This document shows positions 22,957 through 31,498 of a DNA stretch of 32,631 nucleotides, in pieces. Source of the DNA: DATKMG01 sp035541995 (lineage in GTDB: Bacteria > Acidobacteriota > Terriglobia > Versatilivoradales > Versatilivoraceae); NCBI GenBank assembly GCA_035541995.1, contig DATKMG010000538.1, forward strand, positions 1 to 32,631, read 5' to 3'. How positions within the stretch are numbered: position 1 is the stretch's first letter; every line of letters starts with the position of its first letter. Position numbers and translations under genes: made by a program. A model generated the notes under the pieces. It was not told where the DNA came from, ran no database searches, and saw nothing but the letters and a program-made list of their open reading frames with translations.

Positions 22957-24696
22957 TTACTTGACCGTTTCTCGCACTACTTCCTCAAGCGTCGTGACGC
23001 CCTCTCTCAGCTTCTGCATCCCGCTGCCACGCAAGGTAATCATGCCGTGTTCGATGGCTTTTTTCTTGAGTTCTAATGAGGAGGCACCGATGAGGATCAA
23101 CTCCCGCAAATCATCCTCAATCTCCATCACTTCATAGAGTCCGACCCGCCCTCTGTAGCCCGTCCCATTGCAGGCTGTGCATCCTTTCCCCCGAAATGTC
23201 TGAAGCTTTTTGGCTTCTGTCGGAGAAAATCCCGCATCAATCAAAGCTTGCACCGGAGTGGAAGATTCCTCTTTGCAGTCCTTGCAGACTCGACGAATTA
23301 GCCGTTGTGCGCAGATCAAGTGAACTGAGGTGGCGACCAGGAAGGGTTCTATACCCATGTTCATCAACCGACTGATGGTTGAGGGTGCATCGTTGGTATG
23401 CAGCGTGCTCAAAACCAGGTGCCCGGTCAAGGCCGCTTTGATGGCGATCTCTGCAGTTTCAAAATCTCGGATCTCCCCCACCAAAATAATGTTGGGATCT
23501 TGTCGCAAGAAAGAGCGCAATGCCGCGGCAAAGTTCAGCCCAATCATTTCCTTCATCTGAACTTGGTTGATCCCGGGGATATTGAATTCGACTGGATCTT
23601 CCGCCGTAAGGATATTTGTATCGATCTTGTTGAGCTGGGCAATCGAGGAATAGAGTGTATTGGTCTTTCCACTTCCAGTCGGTCCTGTCACAAGAACCAT
23701 CCCGTAGGGCTTGGAGATGGCGTACTGGAACTTCTTCAACGAGTCGGGCTCAAACCCCAATCTGGTCATGTCCAGCATCAGGTTGTCTTTGTCAAGGAGA
23801 CGCATGACCACCTTTTCGCCGTACAGTGTGGGGAGGACAGAAACCCGGAAATCCAGATCCTTGATTCGACCTTCATTTTTCATCTTGACCTTGATCCTGC
23901 CATCCTGAGGAAGCCGCTTCTCAGAGATATCGAGTTTCGACATGATCTTGACTCGAGAAGTAATGGCGTCCTTGAGCTTCAAGGGAGGATTCATGACATT
24001 ATAGAGGACTCCATCGATTCGGAATCGGACACGAAACTCCTTTTCGTAAGGCTCAATGTGAATGTCACTGGCCCCTCGTTTCAGGGAGTTGGAAAGAATC
24101 AGGTTGACCAGCTTAATTATGGGAGCTTCTTCGGCTGCCTGTTCCAGGCCCTCCAGATCAATGGCCTCTTCTTCCTCGGGAGTCACTTCCAAGGAGGTGT
24201 CTTCGCCACCATCGAGCTTCTGGTCCACAATGGCGATGTCTTCCATCACCTTCTTCAATTCGATCGAATGAGTTGAACCATAGTACTTATCAATCGCATC
24301 TCGAATCGCCGTTTCGGAGGCAACTACCGGTTCGATATTGAATCCGGTCATGAACTTGATATCGTCCATGGCAAAAACGTTGGTGGGATCGATCATGGCA
24401 ATCGTCAAAGTAGAACCCACCCGACTCAATGGTAGGATCTGATACTTTTGGGCAGTCTCCACCGGGATCAGTTTCACGACAGTGGGATCCACATCAAAGA
24501 ACGAAAGATTGATAGATGGGACTCCGTATTGCCTAGAAAGGATCGCCGTGATTTCGTCGTCCGTCACAAAGCCCAGTTTTATCAGACAGTTACCCAGCCG
24601 TCCCCCGTTGACCCGCTGAAATTCCAAAGCCTCCTTCAATTGTTGCGACGAGATTAGATTCTCTTTAACTAGAAGATCCCCTAGTTTTGAAGACAT
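22957..24696 (-). CDS. pilB: Type IV pilus assembly ATPase PilB
   Basis: A 579-residue extension ATPase. The N-terminal MshEN/GspE-N domain (residues 1-145) begins MSSKLGDLLVKENLIS and in many homologues binds cyclic di-GMP. The ATPase core has Walker A GPTGSGKT (338-345), the Asp box TAEDPVEF, Walker B IILVGEIRD and the His box GHLVLSTLHTNDA. A four-cysteine zinc site is formed by C471, C474, C506 and C509. It is the first gene of the reverse-strand pilus operon, 24 bases upstream of pilT, behind a good promoter at 24781-24809. Confidence 0.95.
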   Translation of the reverse strand: MSSKLGDLLVKENLISSQQLKEALEFQRVNGGRLGNCLIKLGFVTDDEITAILSRQYGVPSINLSFFDVDPTVVKLIPVETAQKYQILPLSRVGSTLTIAMIDPTNVFAMDDIKFMTGFNIEPVVASETAIRDAIDKYYGSTHSIELKKVMEDIAIVDQKLDGGEDTSLEVTPEEEEAIDLEGLEQAAEEAPIIKLVNLILSNSLKRGASDIHIEPYEKEFRVRFRIDGVLYNVMNPPLKLKDAITSRVKIMSKLDISEKRLPQDGRIKVKMKNEGRIKDLDFRVSVLPTLYGEKVVMRLLDKDNLMLDMTRLGFEPDSLKKFQYAISKPYGMVLVTGPTGSGKTNTLYSSIAQLNKIDTNILTAEDPVEFNIPGINQVQMKEMIGLNFAAALRSFLRQDPNIILVGEIRDFETAEIAIKAALTGHLVLSTLHTNDAPSTISRLMNMGIEPFLVATSVHLICAQRLIRRVCKDCKEESSTPVQALIDAGFSPTEAKKLQTFRGKGCTACNGTGYRGRVGLYEVMEIEDDLRELILIGASSLELKKKAIEHGMITLRGSGMQKLREGVTTLEEVVRETVK

Positions 24697-24780
24697 TAGT
24701 CCATTCTCCCAAAGAGGTTCTCGGCAAAACGCGCTTTTGACATTATGTTAAAGTGCAAGTGACAAAAATTGTAAGTTGTC

Positions 24781-24809
24781 ATCCTATTAACTGGTCAATG
24801 CATTGTCAA
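24781..24809 (-). promoter_or_regulatory. Promoter of the pilB-pilT-pilC-pilS-pilR operon
   Basis: On the minus strand, TTGACA (24809-24804), a 17-base spacer and TAGGAT (24786-24781) give a start about 75-80 bases before the pilB ATG. The -35 is perfect and the -10 keeps its key first, second and last bases. Confidence 0.65.
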
Positions 24810-24814
24810 TGGCG

Positions 24815-24844
24815 TTGATTTTTCTCACCTCATGCAGATAGTAT
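24815..24844 (+). promoter_or_regulatory. Weak candidate promoter of the ntrY-like gene
   Basis: TTGATT (24815-24820), an 18-base spacer and TAGTAT (24839-24844) precede the ATG at 24900 by about 50 bases. Each box matches consensus at only four positions. Confidence 0.3.
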
Positions 24845-24899
24845 TTTATTAGTCAGACAGGGCAGAGGTTGCTCGAACCGGATTTTCTTTGAATCGCCA

Positions 24900-27194
24900 A
24901 TGAACCCACCAAGGAACCGAAAGACCGCTATCATTGTGCTTTCGGTTATTGTAGTCGTCCTCTTTGCTTTTTCTGTTATTCAACAGGCCTTTAATCTCAC
25001 ACCGTACCTGGGCGCCCCCGAACGACAAATTACCCTGCTGCTTTGGGCCTTGACATCACTGAATGTGATTCTGTTGACGATTTTCAGTCTGATTCTGATG
25101 CGCAATCTGCTGAAGCTTTACTTTGAGCGCCGCAGCCAACAGCCAGGATCAAGATTTCGAACAAAACTAGTATTTTCCTTCCTTGGTCTTTCCCTGATTC
25201 CCGTTATATTCATGTCCTTCTTTGCTTATTTCCTGCTCCATCGAAACCTGGATAAGTGGTTTAGTTTCCCCATTGACCACCTCCTTGAGAGTGTCAATCA
25301 GGTTGCGGAGAAAGTTCAACCTGATTCGATTATGGATGCTTACCAAGCTGCCAAATTCCTGGCTAATCATCCGGAGTTGAAGGATGTCTTGATTACTCGT
25401 TCCAGAAAAGGATTCCATGATCTCCAGGAGTTCACCAAGGAATTCGATATCTCTTTGGCCTTGGTCCTTGAGGATTCAGATAAGCCACTGTTTCTTTTAA
25501 CGGCTAATGGGGTCTATTTCCCACAAGAGGCGGAGTTCAGAAAAATCACCGAAGACTATGGACTTGTAGACTGGAAAAGCGGAGAGCCTCGCCTCCTTGA
25601 TGCTGATCTCCAGAATTTGCTTAAAAGTTATTCTTCAGGGCCTTCCGGCGTGATTCGACGCGACCGGTCTGGGGGTGAGATTATCTTCGCCGTGGGGCGG
25701 ACTCGAGCGGAGACTCTTGAGCCTCAGGCAACCGTTATTGTTGGTCATCGGCCACCGATCGAAATCGTTAAGCTGGTGGACCAGATATCCAAGTCGCGGC
25801 AGTATTATAGCAGTTGGTCTACCGAAAGGAAGGCCATTCGTTACAACTATTTGCTTTGGCTCGCTCTGATAACCTTATTGATTCTTTTTGCGGCCGTTTG
25901 GATTGGTCTCCATATGTCTCGCCGGATTACCATCCCCATTCAGGCTCTTGCTGAGGCAGCAAATGAGGTCTCACGAGGAAATTTGACGATGCAGGTCCAC
26001 TGCCCTGCCGACGACGAGTTGGGAATCCTGATCTCATCGTTCAACCGAATGACGTCCCAGCTCTATGAGAGTTCCCGCAGCTTGGAACAAACCAATCGTG
26101 ACCTTCAAAATTCCAATCTGGCTCTTGAAGAACGAAGACGCTACATGGAAGCGGTCCTTGAAAATATCCCAACAGGGGTGATTTCGGTGAGCTCTGATCT
26201 CTCCGTCAGCACCATGAACAAGGCGGCACTTGAGATGCTAGGCTTGAGCCAAGCCACCTCCCCCACGAATATTGATGAAATTCTAGGACCGGCAATTGCC
26301 AGCGAAGTCCGGGGGTTAATCTCCAAAGCCGGGCGGGTAGGAATCGCAGGGAAGGATATGCCCTTGCGAGTCCGAGGCCGAAAATTCTATGCGTCTGTCA
26401 CTATCAGTTCCTTGGCCGTGAGTCACTCTCAGTCCCCCGGTTTTGTTATGGTGCTGGAAGATTTGACTGAAGTCCTCAAATCCCAAAGGGCGAATGCCTG
26501 GCGAGAAGTGGCCCGACGAATGGCTCATGAAATTAAGAACCCATTGACACCTATCCAACTCTCTGCAGAACGCCTCCTCAAAAATTTCACCCAAACTCAT
26601 GAGTCCGACCCCCTACTGGTAGAACAGGGGAGAAGGAACTTCGAGCAAGTGCTTCATGAGTGCGTCCAGACGATTGTCATGGAAGTGGCGACATTGAAAA
26701 GCATGGTGGACGAATTCTCCCGCTTTGCGCGTATGCCTTCGGCCACTTTCACTTCCTCAAATCTCAACGCGATCATAGAGAATACTCTCTCCTCATATAA
26801 TGGGCGGTTTCAGGACGTCAACGTGGTCAAGAATTTGGCCCCAGACGTTCCGGAAATCAAGTTGGATCCCGAGCAGTTTAAACGTGTTTTTGTCAATCTC
26901 TTTGACAACGCTTTAGAGGCCATGGAGCATAGTACACAAAAAGAGCTGACGATCAGCAGCCGCTTTTACCCCCAGCGGGAGACTGTGGAAGTGGTCGTTA
27001 TAGACACTGGCCATGGGATATCATCGACTGACAAAGACAAACTGTTCCTCCCCTACTTCTCAACCCGCAAGCGGGGTACGGGGCTGGGACTGGCCATTGT
27101 CAACCGGATCATTGCAGATCACAAGGGTTACATCCATGTTGAAGACAACCAACCCTGCGGAAGCCGTTTTGTGATCGAGATTCCCACGGGATGA
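24900..27194 (+). CDS. ntrY: NtrY-like membrane sensor histidine kinase
   Basis: A 764-residue kinase with NtrY architecture. Three N-terminal membrane helices (about 10-28, 45-65, 90-112) are followed by an extracytoplasmic sensor region and another helix at about 320-342. HAMP follows (RRITIPIQALAEAANEVSRG), then a PAS domain (EAVLENIPTGVISV). HisKA has H543 in RRMAHEIKNPLTPIQLSAERL, and the HATPase has NLFDNALEAM, DTGHGIS and GTGLGLAI. The PLTPIQLSAER stretch is typical of NtrY. It lies divergent from pilB, and its probable partner NtrX starts 210 bases downstream. The signal is unknown. The ribosome site is weak. Confidence 0.85.
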   Translation: MNPPRNRKTAIIVLSVIVVVLFAFSVIQQAFNLTPYLGAPERQITLLLWALTSLNVILLTIFSLILMRNLLKLYFERRSQQPGSRFRTKLVFSFLGLSLIPVIFMSFFAYFLLHRNLDKWFSFPIDHLLESVNQVAEKVQPDSIMDAYQAAKFLANHPELKDVLITRSRKGFHDLQEFTKEFDISLALVLEDSDKPLFLLTANGVYFPQEAEFRKITEDYGLVDWKSGEPRLLDADLQNLLKSYSSGPSGVIRRDRSGGEIIFAVGRTRAETLEPQATVIVGHRPPIEIVKLVDQISKSRQYYSSWSTERKAIRYNYLLWLALITLLILFAAVWIGLHMSRRITIPIQALAEAANEVSRGNLTMQVHCPADDELGILISSFNRMTSQLYESSRSLEQTNRDLQNSNLALEERRRYMEAVLENIPTGVISVSSDLSVSTMNKAALEMLGLSQATSPTNIDEILGPAIASEVRGLISKAGRVGIAGKDMPLRVRGRKFYASVTISSLAVSHSQSPGFVMVLEDLTEVLKSQRANAWREVARRMAHEIKNPLTPIQLSAERLLKNFTQTHESDPLLVEQGRRNFEQVLHECVQTIVMEVATLKSMVDEFSRFARMPSATFTSSNLNAIIENTLSSYNGRFQDVNVVKNLAPDVPEIKLDPEQFKRVFVNLFDNALEAMEHSTQKELTISSRFYPQRETVEVVVIDTGHGISSTDKDKLFLPYFSTRKRGTGLGLAIVNRIIADHKGYIHVEDNQPCGSRFVIEIPTG

Positions 27195-27292
27195 ATGGGA
27201 TTCTTGAGTCTAAGTGGATTTCGGATTATGGCATTGCAACGGAGCACGTACCAAGAGCTGAAAAAGGTGAGACAAATAAGAAACAAGAGACG

Positions 27293-27394
27293 AGGGGTTG
27301 CAGGCTGGAGTTTGTTGATAGAAGACTTCAATATTTCGTGTAGCCTGGGATCTCGTTGTACCTCCTAGCCCCTAGCCCTAACCCCTGTTTTTTT
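27293..27394 (+). repeat. Inverted repeat ending in a T tract between the ntrY and ntrX genes
   Basis: AGGGGTT (27293-27299) with nearby GGCT can pair with AGCC and AACCCCT (27380-27386), leaving a long loop. Seven T (27388-27394) follow one base later. CCTAGCCCCTAGCCCTAACCCC-type sequence occupies the 3' arm. It may partly terminate transcription ahead of ntrX, or be a dispersed repeat. Confidence 0.35.
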
Positions 27395-27404
27395 CTGGAG
27401 CAGA

Positions 27405-28793
27405 TTGACCTTGGCTCGCAATTCAATCCTGGTGGTGGACGACGAGGTCGGCATTCAGCGGACTCTGTCCGCCGTCCTTAGGGAAGAAGACTACAAGGTA
27501 GATACCGTTGGTAGTGGCGAAGAGTGCTTGCGTCTTCTGGAGAATAAGGCCTTTGAGTTGATCATCCTGGACATTTGGCTTCCCGGCATGGACGGTTTGC
27601 AGACCCTGGAAGCCATAATGAAGATGAAGACCGGCACCGCAGTGGTAATGATCTCGGGCCATGGCACCATTGAGACGGCGGTTCGAGCAACTCGATTGGG
27701 AGCTTTCGATTTCATAGAAAAACCGCTGTCGATTGAGAAGACACTTCTGGTCATCAAGAATGCCCTCGAGAACAAGCACCTCCAGGAAGAAAACCTCATC
27801 CTGAAATCGGAACTGGGGGCCCGATACACCATCATTGGTAATAGCATCTCGATGAAGGCCCTCCGTCATCAACTGGGGATAGCGGCTCCAACTAATGGGC
27901 GAGTTATGATTTATGGAGAGAGCGGGACGGGGAAAGAATTAGTGGCTCACGCCCTGCATTACCAGAGTCTGAGGAGTGTCGCCCCATTCGTGGAGGTCAA
28001 TTGTGCCGCAATTCCTGACGAACTCATTGAGAGCGAGTTATTCGGGCATGTCAAAGGCTCCTTCACTGGAGCCTCCAGCAACAAGATGGGTAAATTCGAG
28101 AAAGCCGATGGCGGAACCTTGTTTCTTGACGAGGTTGGAGACATGAGCCTAAAAGTTCAGGCCAAAGTACTGCGTGCGCTGGAAGAACAGCGATTTGAAC
28201 CCGTGGGGGCAAATGCGCCGGTTTCTGTAGATGTTCGCGTCATAGCAGCCACTAACAAGAACCTGGATGAAGAGATGGACAAAGGGAATTTCCGGCCCGA
28301 TCTTTTCTACCGGCTCAATGTGATTCCCTTCTATGTTCCCCCCTTGCGGGAACGCGTGGAGGACGTTTCCATTCTCGCGCACCATTTCATCCAGGAATTC
28401 TCCAGCTTGTATGGGCGCAAGCCCAAAGAGGTCTCTTCTGAAGCCATGGAGATCCTGAACCAATATCCCTGGCCTGGGAACGTTAGGGAACTCAAAAACC
28501 TGGTGGAACGGCTGGTCATTATGACGCCTTCCACGCGGATCGAGGCGCGCCACCTGCCCTCCATAGTTCTGCAAAAGGGGGCTACCCCTTTTGTTGAAGA
28601 CCCTTCCGAAGCCAGAAGCCTCTCGGAAGCCAGATTGGCCTTTGATCGCGATTACATTTTGAAGAAGCTGGAAGAAAACAACCGCAACATCTCAAGGACC
28701 GCCGAAGCCCTGGGCATCGAGAGAAGTCACCTTTACCGCAAAATGAGGTCGCTGAAGATCAGCTTTGAAAAAAGTGATAACAGGAAAGAGTAA
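27405..28793 (+). CDS. ntrX: NtrX-like sigma-54-dependent response regulator
   Basis: A 462-residue NtrC-class protein. The receiver has phospho-acceptor D56 (IILDIWLPGMDG). The AAA+ domain has Walker A GESGTGKE and Walker B TLFLDEVGDM. Its sigma-54 loop reads GSFTGA instead of GAFTGA. The C-terminus has a Fis-type helix-turn-helix (NISRTAEALGIERSHLYRKM). It is the likely partner of the upstream NtrY-like kinase. The TTG at 27405 has TGGAG 4 bases upstream, and a second in-frame TTG at 27411 is equally possible. It is similar to PilR in layout but distinct in the receiver and loop, so cross-talk need not be assumed. Confidence 0.87.
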   Translation: MTLARNSILVVDDEVGIQRTLSAVLREEDYKVDTVGSGEECLRLLENKAFELIILDIWLPGMDGLQTLEAIMKMKTGTAVVMISGHGTIETAVRATRLGAFDFIEKPLSIEKTLLVIKNALENKHLQEENLILKSELGARYTIIGNSISMKALRHQLGIAAPTNGRVMIYGESGTGKELVAHALHYQSLRSVAPFVEVNCAAIPDELIESELFGHVKGSFTGASSNKMGKFEKADGGTLFLDEVGDMSLKVQAKVLRALEEQRFEPVGANAPVSVDVRVIAATNKNLDEEMDKGNFRPDLFYRLNVIPFYVPPLRERVEDVSILAHHFIQEFSSLYGRKPKEVSSEAMEILNQYPWPGNVRELKNLVERLVIMTPSTRIEARHLPSIVLQKGATPFVEDPSEARSLSEARLAFDRDYILKKLEENNRNISRTAEALGIERSHLYRKMRSLKISFEKSDNRKE

Positions 28794-28853
28794 ACTGGAG
28801 ATTGGTCGTTGCCGGCGCGGTCCATTTGGAGTGCGACAGGGTATTGGCGAAAA

Positions 28854-28982
28854 CGTAATGCGTCAGTTACACGGGGATTTCTGGAGGGCTGAGCTCCGCG
28901 AAGCCGCTAACAACATGGCGAAATGTGGCCTCGCAGGGTGACAGCGGTCACCCGCTCGGCCCTCCACTTGTAACCCATTACG
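28854..28982. repeat. Nested hairpin element
   Basis: Three nested stems frame this 129-base element. CGTAATG (28854-28860) pairs with CATTACG (28976-28982), GTTACA (28866-28871) with TGTAAC (28969-28974), and TGGAGGGC (28882-28889) with GCCCTCCA (28959-28966). A small GTGAC/GTCAC hairpin sits inside. It starts about 60 bases after the ntrX stop, so it may protect or end that message, or be a mobile palindromic element. Confidence 0.6.
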
Positions 28983-29002
28983 CGATAACCTTGAATTTTG
29001 TT

Positions 29003-29129
29003 GTCCCGAAGGGACATTAGAGAGTAGCCGGTGGTTACGGGCCAGGGCGCGTTACCACCGGAATTGTCTCCCGAAATTGGTTTGAACCCCTGCAGGGGTT
29101 CCGGAAATCCCGCGTCCCTGCCGGGACGC
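29003..29129. repeat. REP-like cluster of four palindromes
   Basis: In order: GTCCCGAAGGGAC (29003-29015); CCGGTGGT (29028-29035) paired with ACCACCGG (29054-29061); the perfect 16-mer AACCCCTGCAGGGGTT (29085-29100); and GCGTCCC (29112-29118) paired with GGGACGC (29123-29129). The first part matches the copy at 2067-2105. It ends 65 bases before the stop of the hydrolase gene and lies between converging genes. Confidence 0.7.
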
Positions 29130-29194
29130 CAGGAAATTCAGGGAAACGTTAAGGGACCAGTGACGGCACACCTCTGTGTGTTGCCCCGCCCCCA

Positions 29195-31072
29195 TCACTG
29201 TATCACCGGCAAGACAACGTGAGAGGGACGCGCGAGGTCGTGCAAGATGGTGTTACGCGCCAGTCGCCACTGAGTCTCATCGTAGTTATTGCCGCCCGTG
29301 TTCAAGTTGCGGTCGAAGCGTGGGAAGTTGCTGCTGGAAACCTCCAGGCGAATGCGATGCCCGGGGCCGAAGAAGTTGCTTGTGGCGTTGAGATTGATTG
29401 CAATTCTGTACGCCTCGCCTGGTTTCATCCATACTTTCTTGTTAAAGCCCTCCCGGTAGCGTCCGCGTTGGATGCCTTCCTGGATGTTGAAGGCGACCCC
29501 GTCAGGATGGACATCGACCAGCTTGGCAGTGAAATCGGTGTCGGGCGTGTCGGACATTGCGTAAAGGATAACCTCGATAGGTCCCGTCACCTCGACGCCC
29601 TTCTCGAGTGGCCGAGTCGAGTAGACCAGCACATCGCCGCGCATCTCGAGGTCAGACTGGTCCTGGGCTCCTTTGGGCAGGTTCCCAATCGGCGGGCCAA
29701 AGGTAGGACCGCCCCAGGTCGGCACGGGGCTTCCGGGATCGTAGACAAATTGGTCAGGTGGTTCGCTAGTAGCAGTTTCCGTGGTCAGAGTGCCTGTGCC
29801 AAATCGGCCATTGGCATGCCCGTCGCTGTGAAAGTAGAAACGGGTGAAGTTGGTGCGTGCCAGAGGCCATTCATTCTCGCCACGCCACTGGTTCTTGCCC
29901 ATCACGTAAAGCTGGATTTTGGGCATCCGGGTGACACCGTTGTCGGCGCCCTTTAACCAGTAATCAAACCATCGCAGGTAAAGACCGTAATAGTCGAATT
30001 GGGCGTCACCCAGATCGCGCGCGCCCACCAGGGTGTGCTCTGCGGCCTGTTCGTAACTGCAGTGAACCGTGGGCGCGATGACGATGAACTGATTCTCGCG
30101 AGCGCGCCCACTGATGCTCTTCTTCTCAACCAGGCGTACCAGCTTGAAAATGTCTCCAACGCCATAGTCGTACCAGGAGTCCAGCCAGAGGCCTGGAATG
30201 TCGAAACTGTCCGTTTCCTTGACGTAGCCGAACTGATCCCACCACGGGTCGCCTTCCGGATGAGAAACAAAGCCTCCCCAGTCGGTAGGCGGGGCGCCAG
30301 CCTTCTTCATCATGTGAGTGAGGGGCAAGGTCCGCCAAAATTCTTGCCAGTCCACCTTCGGCACTACCGGAGCGAGGTTGAAATACTGAGTGGCGGCCAG
30401 GAAGTCGGAATGCGGAACACCGGCTGGCAGCAACGGCCGGAGCTTGCTCCCGTTTGAAAGGAACCAGTCGGCGCTAGCGCCAAGTTCAAAGGCGCCACCG
30501 CGCAAAGAGCCAAAATACTGCATGCCGCCGCTTGCTGCCCGGGGGATCATTGCCGCATGACGAGGGTTTCTTACCTTGGCCATCTCGACCTGGTTCTCGC
30601 CCATATAGGAGCAGCCACCCGTCCCGACTTTGCCCGTGGACCAAGGCTGGGAAGCGAGCCAGTCCACCATGTCGGACCCATCGCTGGTGTCATCCGCGGA
30701 GACTGTGTACTCACCCTCAGACTCGAACTTCCCACGTACATCCTGGAGAGCCACCACATAACCTTGACCGGCATACAGGCGCGCTTCGCTTTGCAGCCAC
30801 TCACTGTTCTTGTTGTATGGGGTACGAATCATGATAGCCGGAAACTTCTCGCCTGCCCCCTCGGGAAAATAGAGGTCCGTGGAGAGCCTGGCGCCGTCGT
30901 GCATCGAAACCAGGACACTCTTCTCGAGGCGCACGTGGTACTTGGGCTCAGGCATGGGAAAACGCCGCCGCACTTCCTGCGCGTTGGCAAGAGAATGAAT
31001 GCCGACCAGGCAAAAGCCCAAGAGAAGAAACGGAGAGGTGTATCGGATCACGCTTAGCCCGGATCTCACCAT
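29195..31072 (-). CDS. Exported CocE/NonD-family hydrolase (X-Pro dipeptidyl-peptidase S15-like)
   Basis: A 625-residue alpha/beta hydrolase. A signal peptide covers about residues 1-31 (hydrophobic core TSPFLLLGFCLVGI, then LANAQE). The catalytic domain begins near residue 50 (VLVSMHDGARLSTDLYFPEG). The nucleophile is S155 in GGCSYMGENQ. The acid is probably in LWLDSWYDYGVGD and the base in VIAPTVHCSYE. A C-terminal jelly-roll domain typical of CocE/S15 enzymes follows (DTDFTAKLVDVHPDG, then GHRIRLEVSSSNFPRFDRN). Members cleave acyl esters, amides or X-Pro dipeptides; the substrate is not clear. ATG 31072 is chosen over the TTG one codon upstream. It appears monocistronic. Confidence 0.88.
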   Translation of the reverse strand: MVRSGLSVIRYTSPFLLLGFCLVGIHSLANAQEVRRRFPMPEPKYHVRLEKSVLVSMHDGARLSTDLYFPEGAGEKFPAIMIRTPYNKNSEWLQSEARLYAGQGYVVALQDVRGKFESEGEYTVSADDTSDGSDMVDWLASQPWSTGKVGTGGCSYMGENQVEMAKVRNPRHAAMIPRAASGGMQYFGSLRGGAFELGASADWFLSNGSKLRPLLPAGVPHSDFLAATQYFNLAPVVPKVDWQEFWRTLPLTHMMKKAGAPPTDWGGFVSHPEGDPWWDQFGYVKETDSFDIPGLWLDSWYDYGVGDIFKLVRLVEKKSISGRARENQFIVIAPTVHCSYEQAAEHTLVGARDLGDAQFDYYGLYLRWFDYWLKGADNGVTRMPKIQLYVMGKNQWRGENEWPLARTNFTRFYFHSDGHANGRFGTGTLTTETATSEPPDQFVYDPGSPVPTWGGPTFGPPIGNLPKGAQDQSDLEMRGDVLVYSTRPLEKGVEVTGPIEVILYAMSDTPDTDFTAKLVDVHPDGVAFNIQEGIQRGRYREGFNKKVWMKPGEAYRIAINLNATSNFFGPGHRIRLEVSSSNFPRFDRNLNTGGNNYDETQWRLARNTILHDLARPSHVVLPVIQ

Positions 31073-31224
31073 CAAGTCACAAAGACCCTAAGAGAATAGC
31101 GCAAGAAACCTTCCTGTCGAAACTTGCCGGTGATATTAGCATGAGCCATTCAATTCGGGTTGAAAATTAACGACAAGATCAGAGACTCAGATGGCCTTGA
31201 TGAATCTGAGCCTTCGGGCTTGTC

Positions 31225-31257
31225 TTGGTGCCCTGGCGCCTTTGTGGTGAGAATTGT
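31225..31257 (+). repeat. Third copy of the ACCACAAAG-type repeat
   Basis: It contains GCGCCTTTGTGGTGAGAATTG. Aligned with the reverse complement of 5031-5061 it matches at about 23 of 31 positions. It lies upstream of the CocE-like gene. Confidence 0.5.
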
Positions 31258-31356
31258 GAGGGTCTCCTTAACATTGGTATCACTAATTGACTCGCTAGTC
31301 TCTGTCACGAAACCGGCTTTTTGCTGCACCTCAATAGCCATGTTATGCGAGCGCAT

Positions 31357-31416
31357 AGGTGGAACGCGCGCTCCGTCGCGCGTTCATCAAGCGTGCGCGG
31401 AGCGCCCGCTCCACCT
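31357..31416. repeat. Long GC-rich hairpin
   Basis: AGGTGGA (31357-31363) pairs with TCCACCT (31410-31416). Inside, CGCGCTCCG and CGGAGCGC continue the stem with a few mismatches, giving about 25 paired positions around a short AT-rich loop. It is the most stable-looking hairpin in this gap. Confidence 0.6.
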
Positions 31417-31498
31417 GGAAGTGCTTCGCGACGGAAACTGACTAACAAAACTCTGTAACCGTTTCACTGGCTGGCCGCGTGTCCATGAGGCACGAATC

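Larger units (their letters stand above)
31076..31498. other. Intergenic region with two repeats
   Basis: About 420 bases between the hydrolase start and the PD40 remnant. Apart from the ACCACAAAG-type repeat at 31225-31257 and the long hairpin at 31357-31416 I see no gene or clear promoter. Confidence 0.6.

Noticed and set aside
24860..24872. Possible sigma-54 promoter (GG ... GC) ahead of the ntrY-like gene
   Set aside because: Only 8 or 9 bases separate GG and GC instead of 10, and the TGGCAC and TTGC contexts are poor.
27361..27386. Telomere-like CCCTAA/CCCTAG repeats
   Set aside because: Only a few imperfect units and a clearly bacterial context; treated as an intergenic repeat.
28854..29129. 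CRISPR array
   Set aside because: The palindromes differ from one another and there is no regular spacing or repeated unit.
29219..29956. 245-residue plus-strand frame
   Set aside because: It is the antisense shadow of the well-supported CocE-like hydrolase gene.
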